A stretch of DNA of 64,000 nt from Pseudomonas hefeiensis (GCF_030687835.1 NZ_CP117449.1:3968001-4032000), one strand, 5' to 3'. Numbered from the stretch's first letter, positions 48,672 to 59,124 are shown. Numbers and translations are program-made. Notes: generated from the letters alone by a model not told the origin.

Positions 48672-50708
48672 ATGTCCAGCGATCCTCTGCTGCAGCCCTA
48701 TAAGATCAAACACCTGACGCTCAAAAACCGGATCATGACCACCTCCCATGAGCCGGCTTATCCTGTCGACGGTATGCCGAAGGATCTGTACCGCGCCTAT
48801 CACGTCGAACGTGCCAAGGCCGGCGTGGCGCTGACCATGACTGCGGGCTCCGCCGCCGTTTCCCGGGACAGCCCGCCGGTGTTCAACAACGTGCTGGCGT
48901 ACAAGGACGAAGTGGTCAAATGGATGAAGGACCTGACCGACGAATGCCACGAACACGGCGCGGCGGTGATGATCCAGTTGACCCACCTGGGGCGCCGCAC
49001 GCGCTGGGACAAGGCTGACTGGCTGCCGGTCGTCTCGCCGTCCCATCGCCGCGAAGCGTCCCACCGGGCCTTCCCGAAAAAGATGGAAGAGTGGGACATC
49101 GACCGGATCATCAAGGATTACGTGGACGCCGCCGAACGCATGAAGGCCGCCGGTCTTGATGGCTTGGAACTGCAGGCGTATGGGCACCTCATGGATCAGT
49201 TCTGGTCGCCACTGACCAACGATCTCGACGGGCCCTACGGGGGTTCGCTGGAAAACCGGATGCGCTTTACCTTCGATATCTTGCGGGGCATCCGCAAGCA
49301 ATGCGGTGAGGATTTCCTGCTCGGGGTGCGCTACACCGGCGATGAGGGCCTGCCCGGCGGCTTCGGCGCCAGCGATGGCCTGCAGATTTCCCACATGCTC
49401 AAGGACAGCGGCCTGGTGGACTTCCTCAACGTCGTTCGCGGGCACATCGATACCGATGCCGGCCTCACCGACGTGATTCCCATCCAGGGCATGCGCAACT
49501 CGCCACACTTGGATTTTGCCGGCGAGATCCGTTCAGCCACCGGTTTCCCAACGTTCCATGCGGCCAAGATCCCGGACGTCGCCACGGCGCGACACGCCAT
49601 CGCCTCCGGCAAGGTGGACATGATCGGCATGACCCGGGCGCACATGACCGACCCGCACATCGTGCGCAAGATCATCGAAAAGCGCGAAGAGGACATCCGT
49701 CCCTGCGTCGGCGCCAACTATTGCCTGGACCGCATCTATCAGGGCGGCGCGGCGTATTGCATCCACAACGCCGCCACTGGCCGCGAAACCACCATGCCCC
49801 ACGAAATCCCCAAGGCGTCGGTCAAGCGCAAGGTGGTGGTGATCGGCACCGGCCCGGCAGGCCTGGAGGCGGCACGGGTGGCCGGCGAACGTGGCCACGA
49901 CGTCACGGTGTTCGAAGTAGCGGATCAGCCCGGTGGGCAGATCCGCTTGACTGCCCAGAGCGAGCGTCGCCGCGAGATGATCAGCATCATCGACTGGCGC
50001 ATGGCGCAATGCGAACGACTGGGCGTGAAGTTCCAGTTCAACACCTGGGCCGAAGCCGAGACCGTCATGGCCGAGTCGCCGGACGTGGTGATCGTCGCCA
50101 CCGGCGGCTTGCCCCATACCGAGGTACTCAAGCAGGGCAATGAACTGGTGGTGTCGACCTGGGACATCATTTCCGGCGACGTCAAGCCCGGCCAGAACGT
50201 GCTGATCTTCGACGACGCCGGCGATCACGCGGCGCTACAAGCGGCCGAGGTCATCGCCAACAGCGGTGCGAAACTGGAAATCGTCACGCCGGACCGGTCG
50301 TTTGCGCCGGAGGTGATGGCGATGAACCTGGTGCCTTACATGCGCAGCCTGCAAGACCTGAACGTCACCTTCACGGTCACCTATCGGGTCGACTCCGTGG
50401 AGAAGCGCGACGGTCAATTGGTGGCCAACTTCGGTAGCGATTACGGCCAGGTGCACAAGCAGCGCGTGGTCGATCAGGTGGTGGTCAACCACGGCACCCT
50501 GCCCCTGGACGATTTGTACTTCGAACTGCGCCCGCATTCGAGCAATAACGGCGCGGTGGAACAGCACGACCTGATCGCCGGGAAAACCCAGAATATCGTG
50601 ACCAACCCGCAGGGTCGTTTCCAGCTGTTCCGGATCGGCGACGCGGTGTCGGCGCGCAATACCCACGCGGCCATCTACGATGCGCTGCGGCTGGTGAAAG
50701 ACATTTGA
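48672..50708 (+). CDS. N-methylproline/dimethylglycine demethylase-type flavoprotein (StcD/DgcA-like)
   Basis: 678 residues: FMN-binding old-yellow-enzyme barrel (1-370), Fe-S motif, and C-terminal FAD/NAD-type Rossmann domain (VVVIGTGPAGLEAARVAGER). This is the trimethylamine dehydrogenase architecture. The N-terminal SHEPAYPVDGMPKDLYRAYH resembles StcD (stachydrine pathway) more than P. aeruginosa DgcA. Fe-S cysteines C345, C351 and C363 are present, but position 348 is Ala. It probably removes an N-methyl group as formaldehyde with ETF as acceptor; AdhC follows downstream. Confidence 0.82.
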   Translation: MSSDPLLQPYKIKHLTLKNRIMTTSHEPAYPVDGMPKDLYRAYHVERAKAGVALTMTAGSAAVSRDSPPVFNNVLAYKDEVVKWMKDLTDECHEHGAAVMIQLTHLGRRTRWDKADWLPVVSPSHRREASHRAFPKKMEEWDIDRIIKDYVDAAERMKAAGLDGLELQAYGHLMDQFWSPLTNDLDGPYGGSLENRMRFTFDILRGIRKQCGEDFLLGVRYTGDEGLPGGFGASDGLQISHMLKDSGLVDFLNVVRGHIDTDAGLTDVIPIQGMRNSPHLDFAGEIRSATGFPTFHAAKIPDVATARHAIASGKVDMIGMTRAHMTDPHIVRKIIEKREEDIRPCVGANYCLDRIYQGGAAYCIHNAATGRETTMPHEIPKASVKRKVVVIGTGPAGLEAARVAGERGHDVTVFEVADQPGGQIRLTAQSERRREMISIIDWRMAQCERLGVKFQFNTWAEAETVMAESPDVVIVATGGLPHTEVLKQGNELVVSTWDIISGDVKPGQNVLIFDDAGDHAALQAAEVIANSGAKLEIVTPDRSFAPEVMAMNLVPYMRSLQDLNVTFTVTYRVDSVEKRDGQLVANFGSDYGQVHKQRVVDQVVVNHGTLPLDDLYFELRPHSSNNGAVEQHDLIAGKTQNIVTNPQGRFQLFRIGDAVSARNTHAAIYDALRLVKDI

Positions 50709-50712
50709 GGTC

Positions 50713-50746
50713 ATGCCCCTGATCCCATGAATCAGGGGCATTTTTG
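50713..50746 (+). terminator. Intrinsic terminator after the demethylase gene
   Basis: atgcccctgat / atcaggggcat stem with a cccatga loop followed by TTTTT, immediately after the stop at 50708. It separates the demethylase transcript from adhC. Confidence 0.9.
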
Positions 50747-50747
50747 A

Positions 50748-51893
<1,146 letters not shown>

Positions 51894-51936
51894 GATCCGG
51901 TCGATCGTCCAATTACCCCATAGAAAGGAAACCAAG

Positions 51937-52320
51937 ATGTCCGTTTTTACCCATGTCACCGTCGGCACCAACAACCTGGCAAAAGCACGTGCGTTTTATG
52001 ACGTCACCTTGAAAGAAATCGGCCTCAAACGCGTTGCCGACCTCGACGAAGCCGGCTCCATCTGGGGCGTCGACAAACCATCCTTCTTTGTACTCAACCC
52101 GGCCAATGGAAACCCGGCTTCTATCGGCAACGGTGTCACCGTGAGCTTCGAAGCACCGAACCGTGCTGCGGTCCTGGCTTTCCATGCTGCCGCGTTGGCA
52201 AACGGCGGCGTATGCGAAGGCCTGCCAGGTCCTCGTAGCTGGGCTGACAATGCCTACGCCGCTTATGCGCGTGATCTGGACGGGAACAAGCTGGCGGTGT
52301 ACTGCTTCAAAGCCGAATAG
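51937..52320 (+). CDS. VOC-family (glyoxalase-like) protein
   Basis: 127-residue vicinal-oxygen-chelate protein (THVTVGTNNLAKARAFYD; ending YARDLDGNKLAVYCFKAE, with the usual C-terminal Glu region). A metal-binding His (H6) and other candidates are visible but no specific reaction can be assigned. It follows adhC by 43 bases with an AAAGGA site and is probably co-transcribed. Confidence 0.85.
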   Translation: MSVFTHVTVGTNNLAKARAFYDVTLKEIGLKRVADLDEAGSIWGVDKPSFFVLNPANGNPASIGNGVTVSFEAPNRAAVLAFHAAALANGGVCEGLPGPRSWADNAYAAYARDLDGNKLAVYCFKAE

Positions 52321-52369
52321 GATTGGCGGTTGGGGTGAATATCCGTTGCTGGGGTAGCGGCGGCTGGCG

Positions 52370-52540
52370 GTTCCTCCCTTACAGCGGGTCACTTTTGGAA
52401 GAGCCGGGAGCCGGACCTGCCAAAAGTAACCAAAAGCGCTTTGCCCCACCACTCGGCACCTCGCTTAGGCTCGGTTTGCCCCAGATCAAGATCAAAAGCG
52501 AGGCGGCCTGACAGCCGGCCTGGTTTGGGTGGGCCGCGTT
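52370..52540. repeat. Probable Pseudomonas dispersed intergenic repeat
   Basis: The stretch from gcgggtcacttttggaa through gccaaaagtaaccaaaagcg and ccccaccactcggcacctcgc resembles, from memory, a repeated intergenic sequence common in Pseudomonas genomes. It has internal complementarity (cacttttgg / ccaaaagt). No gene is visible in 52321-52739. Confidence 0.5.
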
Positions 52541-52545
52541 TCTCC

Positions 52546-52704
52546 TGTGGGAGCGGGCTCGCTCGCGAAAGCGGTGTCACAGTCAATGAATATGTTGGAT
52601 GTGCTGCCCCCTTCGCGAGCAAGCCCGCTCCCACAAAGGGTTTGTGTTGGGCATGGATGTTGTGTCTGCTGAAGATCGAATGTGGGAGCGAGCCTGCTCG
52701 CGAT
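52546..52704. repeat. REP-like cluster of three copies
   Basis: tgtgggagcgggctcgctcgcgaa at 52546-52569, an inverted copy ttcgcgagcaagcccgctcccaca at 52612-52635, and a third, tgtgggagcgagcctgctcgcga, at 52681-52703. The only REP cluster in the second half of the window. Confidence 0.9.
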
Positions 52705-52739
52705 GCGGTAGTGGCCGTTACCCGACACCGATCGTTTTA

Positions 52740-53525
52740 TCAGGCTTGAAGCCCCTTGCGGGCCACCGCGGCACCTGCTTGCAACGCCCTTCCAATCTGC
52801 TCTTCGAAAGGTCCCTGGCTCATCGCCTGCAAGGCGGCAGCCGTTACACCGCGATAGGCCACCAAAGCGTCGATCATCTGCTGTGCATCACGGTTGGCCA
52901 ACAACTGGCTGCTGTTGACTACGACATTTTTCGCGGCAAGCTGCGCGATATCATCAGGTATGCCGGCCAGCATCGCCTGATGGGCCAGTGCCATCATCAA
53001 CAAGGCCGGAAAGGCCGGACCGGTGCCTGAGAGTGCCGAGAGGTAATCGATGAAGTCCTCCTCCTGGACTTCAGCAGCGGTGCCCACACATTCAAACAAA
53101 CGCTGCACAAGGATTTTCGTCGTCGCCGCTACCCCGCCCGAACAATACCAAGGCGTAAAGGACTGCTCGATTTCCACCGCCGCATTGGGCATCGCCCGTA
53201 CGACCGCCGAAGCCAAGGACTGTGCAGCAATTGCCTGCGCCGTGATGCCGGCCATCAAGGAGATCACGGTTTTGCCCGTCGCATTGATGTTCAAGCTGGC
53301 GAACTGCTCGGGGCGAACCGCGATGATCACGATGTCGCTGCGATCCACCAGGTCCTGGTTGTCCGTGACCAGACTGGCACCTTGTTGGACCAACGGATGG
53401 TTTCCCGAACGATTGGAAATGACCAGGTTTCCCGACGGCACCAGTCCCTTCGCCAAGACCGCCTTGGCAATCGAGCCGCCCAGCCAGCCGGTTCCGCCAA
53501 TGATTCCCACGGTCTCATTGATCAT
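52740..53525 (-). CDS. Pyrroline-5-carboxylate reductase-family protein (ProC-like)
   Basis: 261 residues with an N-terminal NAD(P) fold (VGIIGGTGWLGGSIAKAVLA) and the C-terminal P5CR helical domain (SALSGTGPAFPALLMMALAH). The G-x-x-x-W-L-G variant and the short second domain differ from housekeeping ProC, so it may reduce another cyclic imine or dehydrogenate a proline-like compound. Its start overlaps the end of the TetR gene by 11 bases. Start MINETVG has GAAGG at good spacing. Confidence 0.85.
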   Translation of the reverse strand: MINETVGIIGGTGWLGGSIAKAVLAKGLVPSGNLVISNRSGNHPLVQQGASLVTDNQDLVDRSDIVIIAVRPEQFASLNINATGKTVISLMAGITAQAIAAQSLASAVVRAMPNAAVEIEQSFTPWYCSGGVAATTKILVQRLFECVGTAAEVQEEDFIDYLSALSGTGPAFPALLMMALAHQAMLAGIPDDIAQLAAKNVVVNSSQLLANRDAQQMIDALVAYRGVTAAALQAMSQGPFEEQIGRALQAGAAVARKGLQA

Positions 53526-54222
53526 CGGCGGAACCTTCATCGAAAGTATCCGTCAAGGGAACAAAGACCCCTGGCTCTTTTTCGGCATAGCCGAACTTCC
53601 CATAGAAACGATCCAGCTCACGCTGCTTGGGGACTTTGCCGGTGAAGATGCTCACGTAATGAGGAATGCGCTGGAAGCGCACGGTGATCAGCTCAGTCGT
53701 GTTCATGGTGATGTAGCCGATCTGCGTCAGGTAGATCGTTCGGGCCCGAGCATCAGCCCCCTGAGTGTCATAGCCAAAGCGCTTGAACATGCTCGCCAGG
53801 GCGTTCATTCGCTGCTCGTCCACAACTGCGACCTCCTGGGCCACTTCAGCGGACTGAAGCGCCCAGCTGCGCACGGCAAACTCGAACTGCGAGTCGAACA
53901 ATTGCGGGTTGAGCCAGCACTCGAACACATTCAGGATCGCCTCGGAGATGCTTTCAGCATAGCTTTCACTTTGCCGTATCAAGCCCCCCGTATTGGTCTC
54001 TCGCCAGCGAGACAACAACGCCGCCAGCAGTTGCTCGCGATCCTCGAAGAACCAGTAGAAGCTGGTACGTGACAAGCCCAGGCGCTTGGCCAGCGGCATG
54101 ACTCGAACCGCATCGATGCCCGATTCCTTCAGGGCCTCGTAGGCCGCTTCCAGCCAGCCCTCCGGCGAGCCCCGCCAGCCTGCGTCCTGGGCCTTGCCGC
54201 GTGCCTTCCCTACCTGGGGCAT
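53515..54222 (-). CDS. TetR-family regulator
   Basis: 235 residues with an N-terminal TetR helix-turn-helix (AYEALKESGIDAVRVMPLAKRLGLSRTSFYWFFEDREQLLAALL). The ligand domain shows no recognised signature. It is co-transcribed with the ProC-like gene and divergent from the ABC permease, with a 26-base palindrome upstream. A related site near 48575 suggests wider control. Confidence 0.9.
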   Translation of the reverse strand: MPQVGKARGKAQDAGWRGSPEGWLEAAYEALKESGIDAVRVMPLAKRLGLSRTSFYWFFEDREQLLAALLSRWRETNTGGLIRQSESYAESISEAILNVFECWLNPQLFDSQFEFAVRSWALQSAEVAQEVAVVDEQRMNALASMFKRFGYDTQGADARARTIYLTQIGYITMNTTELITVRFQRIPHYVSIFTGKVPKQRELDRFYGKFGYAEKEPGVFVPLTDTFDEGSADDQ

Positions 54223-54275
54223 CTTTGCTTACCTTCTTTAAAATAATGCGTAACGCGAATGTACTAGCATGACCG

Positions 54276-54301
54276 TCAAATGTACACCTGAGTACATTTG
54301 A
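54276..54301. promoter_or_regulatory. Palindromic operator upstream of TetR gene
   Basis: tcaaatgtac-acctga-gtacatttga: perfect 10-base arms with a 6-base spacer, 54 bases before the TetR start. An extra half-site (gaatgtac) lies at 54257-54264. The form and place fit a TetR autoregulatory operator. The stretch 54223-54682 holds no confident gene; a 38-codon frame (54449-54565, MNLAVHTSEG) was seen without support. Confidence 0.75.
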
Positions 54302-54682
54302 TTGACTTTTCTGCCCGAGAAGTGGTGAGTCATTAATGATAAAAACTCATGAGGCACTGACATAAAATGGTTTGTCAGCAAAAGGCACCTGGATAACTAT
54401 CTCCCACAGGCAACGGACTCCAAACCAAAACAACAACGAGCCGCCATCATGAATCTTGCAGTGCACACCTCTGAAGGACACTCGACACCCGGCCAAAGAA
54501 TGCCGGGACGACTGGCTTTGACACACACGTCATCTGTTACTCATCCCCTGCCCAAACTTCGATAACTGCTTATTACGCGACGCCTCGTGCCGTCGCTTTG
54601 TGTTGCCTGGAAACCTGGCACACGAAGCTGCGCCCGGGCGGTTGCTGGCGTGCGATTTCTTTCCATCAGCCGGATTAGTGAT

Positions 54683-55531
54683 ATGTGGATTACACAAGAG
54701 AAGCTTCCACTGGGCGAACAAATCGCCCGGTATGTCGAATGGTTGACTCAACATGGCGCAGGTATTTTCGACGCCATATCGTTGTCGTTGTCGGGCGTCA
54801 TCACCGCATTGACCAACGCGCTCCTTTGGTTCAACCCCTTGGCGTTGATCGTTGTATTTGTCCTGCTTGCCTATTACATCCAACGCAAGGTGAGCCTCAC
54901 CCTCTTCGTGGCCCTCTCGTTCCTGCTGATATTCAATCTCGGCTACTGGCAGGAGACCATGGAGACCCTCGCCCAAGTGTCCTTCGCCACACTCGTCTGC
55001 GTGGTCATCGGCGTACCGCTAGGCATCGTTGCGGCACATCGACCCTGGTTCTATACGGTCTTGCGGCCAGTCCTCGACCTGATGCAGACCGTGCCCACCT
55101 TCGTCTATCTGATCCCTACCCTGACGCTCTTCGGCCTGGGTGTGGTTCCAGGGTTGATATCCACGGTGGTATTCGCCATCGCCGCCCCTATTCGCCTGAC
55201 CTACCTGGGCATCTGTGACGTACCCGAAGAGTTGATGGATGCCGGCAAGGCCTTCGGCTGTTCGCGCCGCCAATTGTTGGCGCGCATCGAACTGCCCCAT
55301 GCCATGTCCAGCATCGCCGCCGGTATCACCCAGTGCATCATGCTGTCATTGTCGATGGTGGTGATCGCCGCACTGGTGGGCGCCGACGGCTTGGGCAAGC
55401 CAGTGGTCAACGCCTTGAACACCGCCGATATCTCGATGGGTTTTGAAGCCGGCCTGGCGATCGTGCTGCTGGCAATCATCCTCGACCGAATCTGCAAACA
55501 ACGTGAAGCCGTGAAAAGAGGTGACGCATGA
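54683..55531 (+). CDS. Choline/betaine/carnitine ABC transporter permease (CbcW-like)
   Basis: 282 residues, about six membrane helices, with the EAA-like loop DAGKAFGCSRRQLLARIELP. Its length and sequence resemble CbcW of the P. aeruginosa CbcXWV transporter. Translation start MWITQEKLPLGEQ; upstream in-frame codons are not convincing. It overlaps the ATPase gene by four bases (ATGA). No binding-protein gene is adjacent, although in CbcXWV one is. Confidence 0.88.
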   Translation: MWITQEKLPLGEQIARYVEWLTQHGAGIFDAISLSLSGVITALTNALLWFNPLALIVVFVLLAYYIQRKVSLTLFVALSFLLIFNLGYWQETMETLAQVSFATLVCVVIGVPLGIVAAHRPWFYTVLRPVLDLMQTVPTFVYLIPTLTLFGLGVVPGLISTVVFAIAAPIRLTYLGICDVPEELMDAGKAFGCSRRQLLARIELPHAMSSIAAGITQCIMLSLSMVVIAALVGADGLGKPVVNALNTADISMGFEAGLAIVLLAIILDRICKQREAVKRGDA

Positions 55532-56751
55532 GCATCATCCGTTTTGAAGACGTCGACGTCATCTTCTCGGCCCGTCCGAAGCCCGCACTGGATTTGCTCG
55601 ATCAAGGATTTTCGCGGCCGCAGATTCTGCAGAAAACCGGTTTGATCGTCGGTGTGGAAAAAGCCAATCTGGAGATCAACAAAGGCGAGATCTGCGTGCT
55701 CATGGGCCTGTCCGGCTCCGGCAAATCCAGCTTGTTGCGTTGCATCAACGGGCTGAACACCGTCAGTCGCGGCAAGCTGTTCGTCGAGCACGAAGGCCGA
55801 CAGATCGACATCGCCTCCTGCACCCCGGCCGAACTGAAGATGATGCGCACCAAACGCATCGCCATGGTGTTCCAGAAGTTCGCCCTGATGCCTTGGCTGA
55901 CGGTGCGCGAGAACATCAGCTTTGGCCTGGAAATGCAGGGCCGGCCGGAAAAAGAACGCAAGAAGCTGGTGGATGAAAAACTCGAACTGGTGGGCCTGAC
56001 CCAATGGCGCAATAAAAAACCCCATGAGTTGTCCGGCGGTATGCAGCAACGGGTCGGCCTGGCCCGCGCCCTGGCGATGGACGCCGACATCCTGCTGATG
56101 GACGAACCGTTCTCGGCCCTCGACCCGTTGATTCGCCAAGGCCTGCAAGATGAGCTGCTCGATCTGCAGCGCAAATTGCACAAGACCATAGTGTTCGTCA
56201 GCCATGACCTGGACGAAGCCCTCAAGCTGGGCACGCGCATCGCCATCATGAAAGACGGCAAGATCATCCAGTACGGCAAACCCGAAGAGATCGTGCTGAA
56301 TCCGGCCGACGACTACGTGCGTAACTTCGTCGCCCACACCAACCCGTTGAATGTGCTGTGCGCAAAAAGCTTGATGACCCCGCTGGACCAGTGCGTTTTC
56401 GCCCGTGACGAATACTGCCTGGATACGGCTCAAAACCTGTGGATGGTGGTGAACCCGCAGCGTCATTTGGCCAGCGCTCGAAAAGGCGCCACAACCGCAC
56501 ACGTCCAATCATGGAATCCGACCGAGCAAATCGAGACCTTGGCTCGACAGCCCACTTGCGTACCGTCGACGACTACCATGCGCGACGCCCTGCAGATTCG
56601 CTACGAAACGGGCCATCCCCTGATCGTGCAGGACGAGGCCGGTACTGTCCTGGGCATATTGGGCGACGGTGAACTGTATCGGGCACTGCTGGGGCACAAC
56701 CTGTCGCACCCCGCGCTTTCTGAACCCGCAAGAGAATCTTCGGTGGCTTGA
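55528..56751 (+). CDS. Choline/betaine/carnitine ABC transporter ATPase (CbcV-like)
   Basis: 407 residues: N-terminal FEDVDVIFSARPKPALDLLD, Walker A GLSGSGKSS at 60-68, signature LSGGMQQRVGLARAL, Walker B ILLMDEPFSALDPL, and a CBS-like C-terminal part. Paralogue of the ProV at 33663 but of the CbcV type. Translationally coupled to the permease. It would work with a free betaine-binding protein such as the one at 45677-46576 (inference). Confidence 0.9.
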   Translation: MSIIRFEDVDVIFSARPKPALDLLDQGFSRPQILQKTGLIVGVEKANLEINKGEICVLMGLSGSGKSSLLRCINGLNTVSRGKLFVEHEGRQIDIASCTPAELKMMRTKRIAMVFQKFALMPWLTVRENISFGLEMQGRPEKERKKLVDEKLELVGLTQWRNKKPHELSGGMQQRVGLARALAMDADILLMDEPFSALDPLIRQGLQDELLDLQRKLHKTIVFVSHDLDEALKLGTRIAIMKDGKIIQYGKPEEIVLNPADDYVRNFVAHTNPLNVLCAKSLMTPLDQCVFARDEYCLDTAQNLWMVVNPQRHLASARKGATTAHVQSWNPTEQIETLARQPTCVPSTTTMRDALQIRYETGHPLIVQDEAGTVLGILGDGELYRALLGHNLSHPALSEPARESSVA

Positions 56752-56781
56752 TTCACCAGGCAACGGCGTTGGAACACACCT

Positions 56782-57720
56782 ATGCAACCCAGCGATATCG
56801 ATAAAAAGGTCAAGGGCTATCGGCGGTTGATACCGTCGATGACGGCGTTGCTGGAATTTGAAGCCGTGGCGCGGCTGGCCAGTTTCACCCTGGCAGCCCA
56901 AGAGCTGGGCGTGACCCAGGCGGCCGTCAGCAAACAAATCCGGTTGCTGGAAGATACCCTGGGGACCAAGCTGTTCCATCGACTTCATCGGGCGATCAAG
57001 CTGACTCACGAAGGCTATGTCCTGCACCTGGTCGTCGCCGAGTCCATTCATCGCATGGCCAGTGTCTTCGACAAAATTGCCGAGGGCATTGGTGAGCAGG
57101 AGATCACCATCGCCTGCACGGAGGCGTTTTCTCACTTGAGGATACTCCCCAGATTGATCGCTCTGCGCACCTTGCAACCGAAGTTGAAATTGCGCTTGAT
57201 GACGCAGCAGATCTCGCCAAGTTCATATCGGGATGACGTCGACCTGGCCATCCGTTTCGGCAATGGAAAATGGGAGGATGGCAGTTCAGTTTTCCTGTTC
57301 GATGAAGAAGTTTTTCCCGTTTGTTCGCCGGCCTGGCTTGCCGCCAACACGGCCCCTTCGTCCGTTACCGATTTTTTGGACACGGCGCTGATTGATTCGG
57401 ACTCCACCCTGGAAGGCTGGATGACCTGGAACCGTTGGTGCCGGGAGCTCGGCGACCTGCGCCCCAAACTCAACTATTCATTCCGCTGCAGTTCCTACAA
57501 CGATGCGATCCAGGCGGCCATCCAAGGCCATGGCATTGCACTGGGATGGAGCCGGCTGATCGCGCACCGGCTCAACAGCGGTGAACTGATCAGAATTACG
57601 CCCTACGTGGTCAAGCCAAAAGACGCTTATTACCTGGTTGTTCCGAGCGGTCGAAAACTTGCTCCCATCACCCAGGCACTGATCGATTGGCTGCGGGACG
57701 ATAGTTATCTAAGCCATTGA
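56782..57720 (+). CDS. LysR-family regulator upstream of Rieske oxygenase B
   Basis: 312 residues, GcvA-type helix-turn-helix (FTLAAQELGVTQAAVSKQIRLLED) and effector domain (YRDDVDLAIRFGNGKWED). It lies 30 bases after the ATPase gene in the same direction and 138 bases before the Rieske gene, with an inverted repeat between them that may be its binding site. Confidence 0.92.
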   Translation: MQPSDIDKKVKGYRRLIPSMTALLEFEAVARLASFTLAAQELGVTQAAVSKQIRLLEDTLGTKLFHRLHRAIKLTHEGYVLHLVVAESIHRMASVFDKIAEGIGEQEITIACTEAFSHLRILPRLIALRTLQPKLKLRLMTQQISPSSYRDDVDLAIRFGNGKWEDGSSVFLFDEEVFPVCSPAWLAANTAPSSVTDFLDTALIDSDSTLEGWMTWNRWCRELGDLRPKLNYSFRCSSYNDAIQAAIQGHGIALGWSRLIAHRLNSGELIRITPYVVKPKDAYYLVVPSGRKLAPITQALIDWLRDDSYLSH

Positions 57721-57747
57721 TTTTATAGATGTTTAATACCACTTTTA

Positions 57748-57768
57748 CGCATAACGCAAAGTTATGCG
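57748..57768. promoter_or_regulatory. LysR-type inverted repeat before Rieske oxygenase B
   Basis: cgcataac-gcaaa-gttatgcg: perfect 8-base arms, 5-base spacer, containing ATAAC-N5-GTTAT of the T-N11-A style bound by LysR proteins. It lies 28 bases after the LysR stop and 91 bases before the Rieske start. Confidence 0.6.
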
Positions 57769-57858
57769 AACGTGAAAATAAAGCGCGTTGACGGTCTTAT
57801 CCCACCTTTCCAAACTGTACTCGCCGCCTGATCAATTTGAATGTGAGCGAGACCTATA

Positions 57859-59115
57859 ATGACAATCAATGCCGTGAAGACCCATCGTGAACTCTTGGCC
57901 GACCGCACGCCCGGCCATGGCATGCCAGGCGGTTTGTTTGGTCGCCAGGATATCTTTGAAACCGACGTCGATGTTTTCTTCACGAAACACTGGATTCTGG
58001 TCGGTGTCACCAGCGACGTCCCCGAACCCGGTGATGTCTCGACCATCGATATTGGCAAATCCTCCATCCTCCTGGTGCGCGATGACGATGAGCATGTGCA
58101 GGCGTTTCGCAATGTCTGCCGCCATCGCGGGGCTCGTTTGAAACAGGCCGGCAAGTCGACGGTGGGCATGCTGGTTTGCCCCTACCACCAGTGGAGCTAC
58201 GACCTGGACGGCAGCCTGAAACATGCGGCACACATGGGCCAGGACTTCGACCCAAAATGCAAAAGCCTGATCCCTGTGCACACTCGGGTCATCGGCACCC
58301 ATGTTTTCGTCTGCCTGGGCGACGAACCACCAGAAGACATCCTGTACCTTGACCAGGTCATGACGCAGCGTTTCGCCCAATACGACATTGTCCACTCAAA
58401 GATCGCCCACGAATCGGAAATCATCGAGAACGGCAATTGGAAACTGGTGATCGAGAATAACCGCGAGTGTTATCACTGCGCCGCCACCCACCCGGAATTG
58501 ACTGCGTCTTTCCTGCCCGAAGATTTCGGCTTCTGCACCGATGGGCTGGGCGAGGATTCACTTCAGGCACTGGCCGAGTATCACCGCCGCAATGCCGACA
58601 CCAAGACCAACTGGGAGCGCGAAGGCTATATCTGCGATGCCGTCGAACACCTGGGTGAAGATGCCGTGACCCAATTCCGCTCGCAGCGACTGGCCATTGC
58701 CGGCAACGGCGAATCCCAGACCCTGGACACCCGCGTGGCGTGCACCCGGCTGTTTGGCGAACTCACCCGCCGCGACTTGGGCGACGTGCACCTTTGGACG
58801 CACAACTCCTGGACCCATGTCATGAGCGACCATGCCGTGGTCTCCTACATCATCCCCCTGGCGCCCGATAAAACCCTGGTGCGCACCAAATGGCTGGTCC
58901 ATGCCGATGCCGTCGAAGGCGTCGACTACCAAGTGGATAAGCTGACCGAAGTCTGGGCGGCGACCAACCTGCAAGACGCCAATCTCGTCGGCATCACCCA
59001 CAGCGGCACCCAGGATCCCGCCTACACGCCCGGGCCGTTTTCGGCCTTTACCGAAACCTATGTCGACCAGTTCTCGCGCTGGTACGCGGCGCGTCTGGCC
59101 GCCCATGGCGTGTGA
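57859..59115 (+). CDS. Rieske non-heme iron oxygenase, glycine betaine/stachydrine demethylase type, copy B
   Basis: 418 residues. Rieske ligands C87/H89 (CRHRG) and C107/H110 (CPYHQW); mononuclear iron ligands H206 and H211 in NNRECYHCAATH, with Glu203 in the bridging position as in GbcA/CntA-type enzymes. Its reductase follows 9 bases after the stop, the gbcAB or stc2-reductase arrangement. With the StcD-like demethylase nearby, proline betaine is as likely a substrate as glycine betaine. Confidence 0.9.
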   Translation: MTINAVKTHRELLADRTPGHGMPGGLFGRQDIFETDVDVFFTKHWILVGVTSDVPEPGDVSTIDIGKSSILLVRDDDEHVQAFRNVCRHRGARLKQAGKSTVGMLVCPYHQWSYDLDGSLKHAAHMGQDFDPKCKSLIPVHTRVIGTHVFVCLGDEPPEDILYLDQVMTQRFAQYDIVHSKIAHESEIIENGNWKLVIENNRECYHCAATHPELTASFLPEDFGFCTDGLGEDSLQALAEYHRRNADTKTNWEREGYICDAVEHLGEDAVTQFRSQRLAIAGNGESQTLDTRVACTRLFGELTRRDLGDVHLWTHNSWTHVMSDHAVVSYIIPLAPDKTLVRTKWLVHADAVEGVDYQVDKLTEVWAATNLQDANLVGITHSGTQDPAYTPGPFSAFTETYVDQFSRWYAARLAAHGV

Positions 59116-59124
59116 GGAATGAAC

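Noticed and set aside
52740..53525. Naming this gene proC
   Set aside because: The dinucleotide motif and C-terminal domain differ from the usual housekeeping enzyme and it sits in an operon with a TetR regulator.
54449..54565. 38-codon frame before the CbcW-like permease
   Set aside because: Short, no recognisable signal peptide or similarity; could be a leader peptide or a scrap of a lost gene, but cannot be supported.
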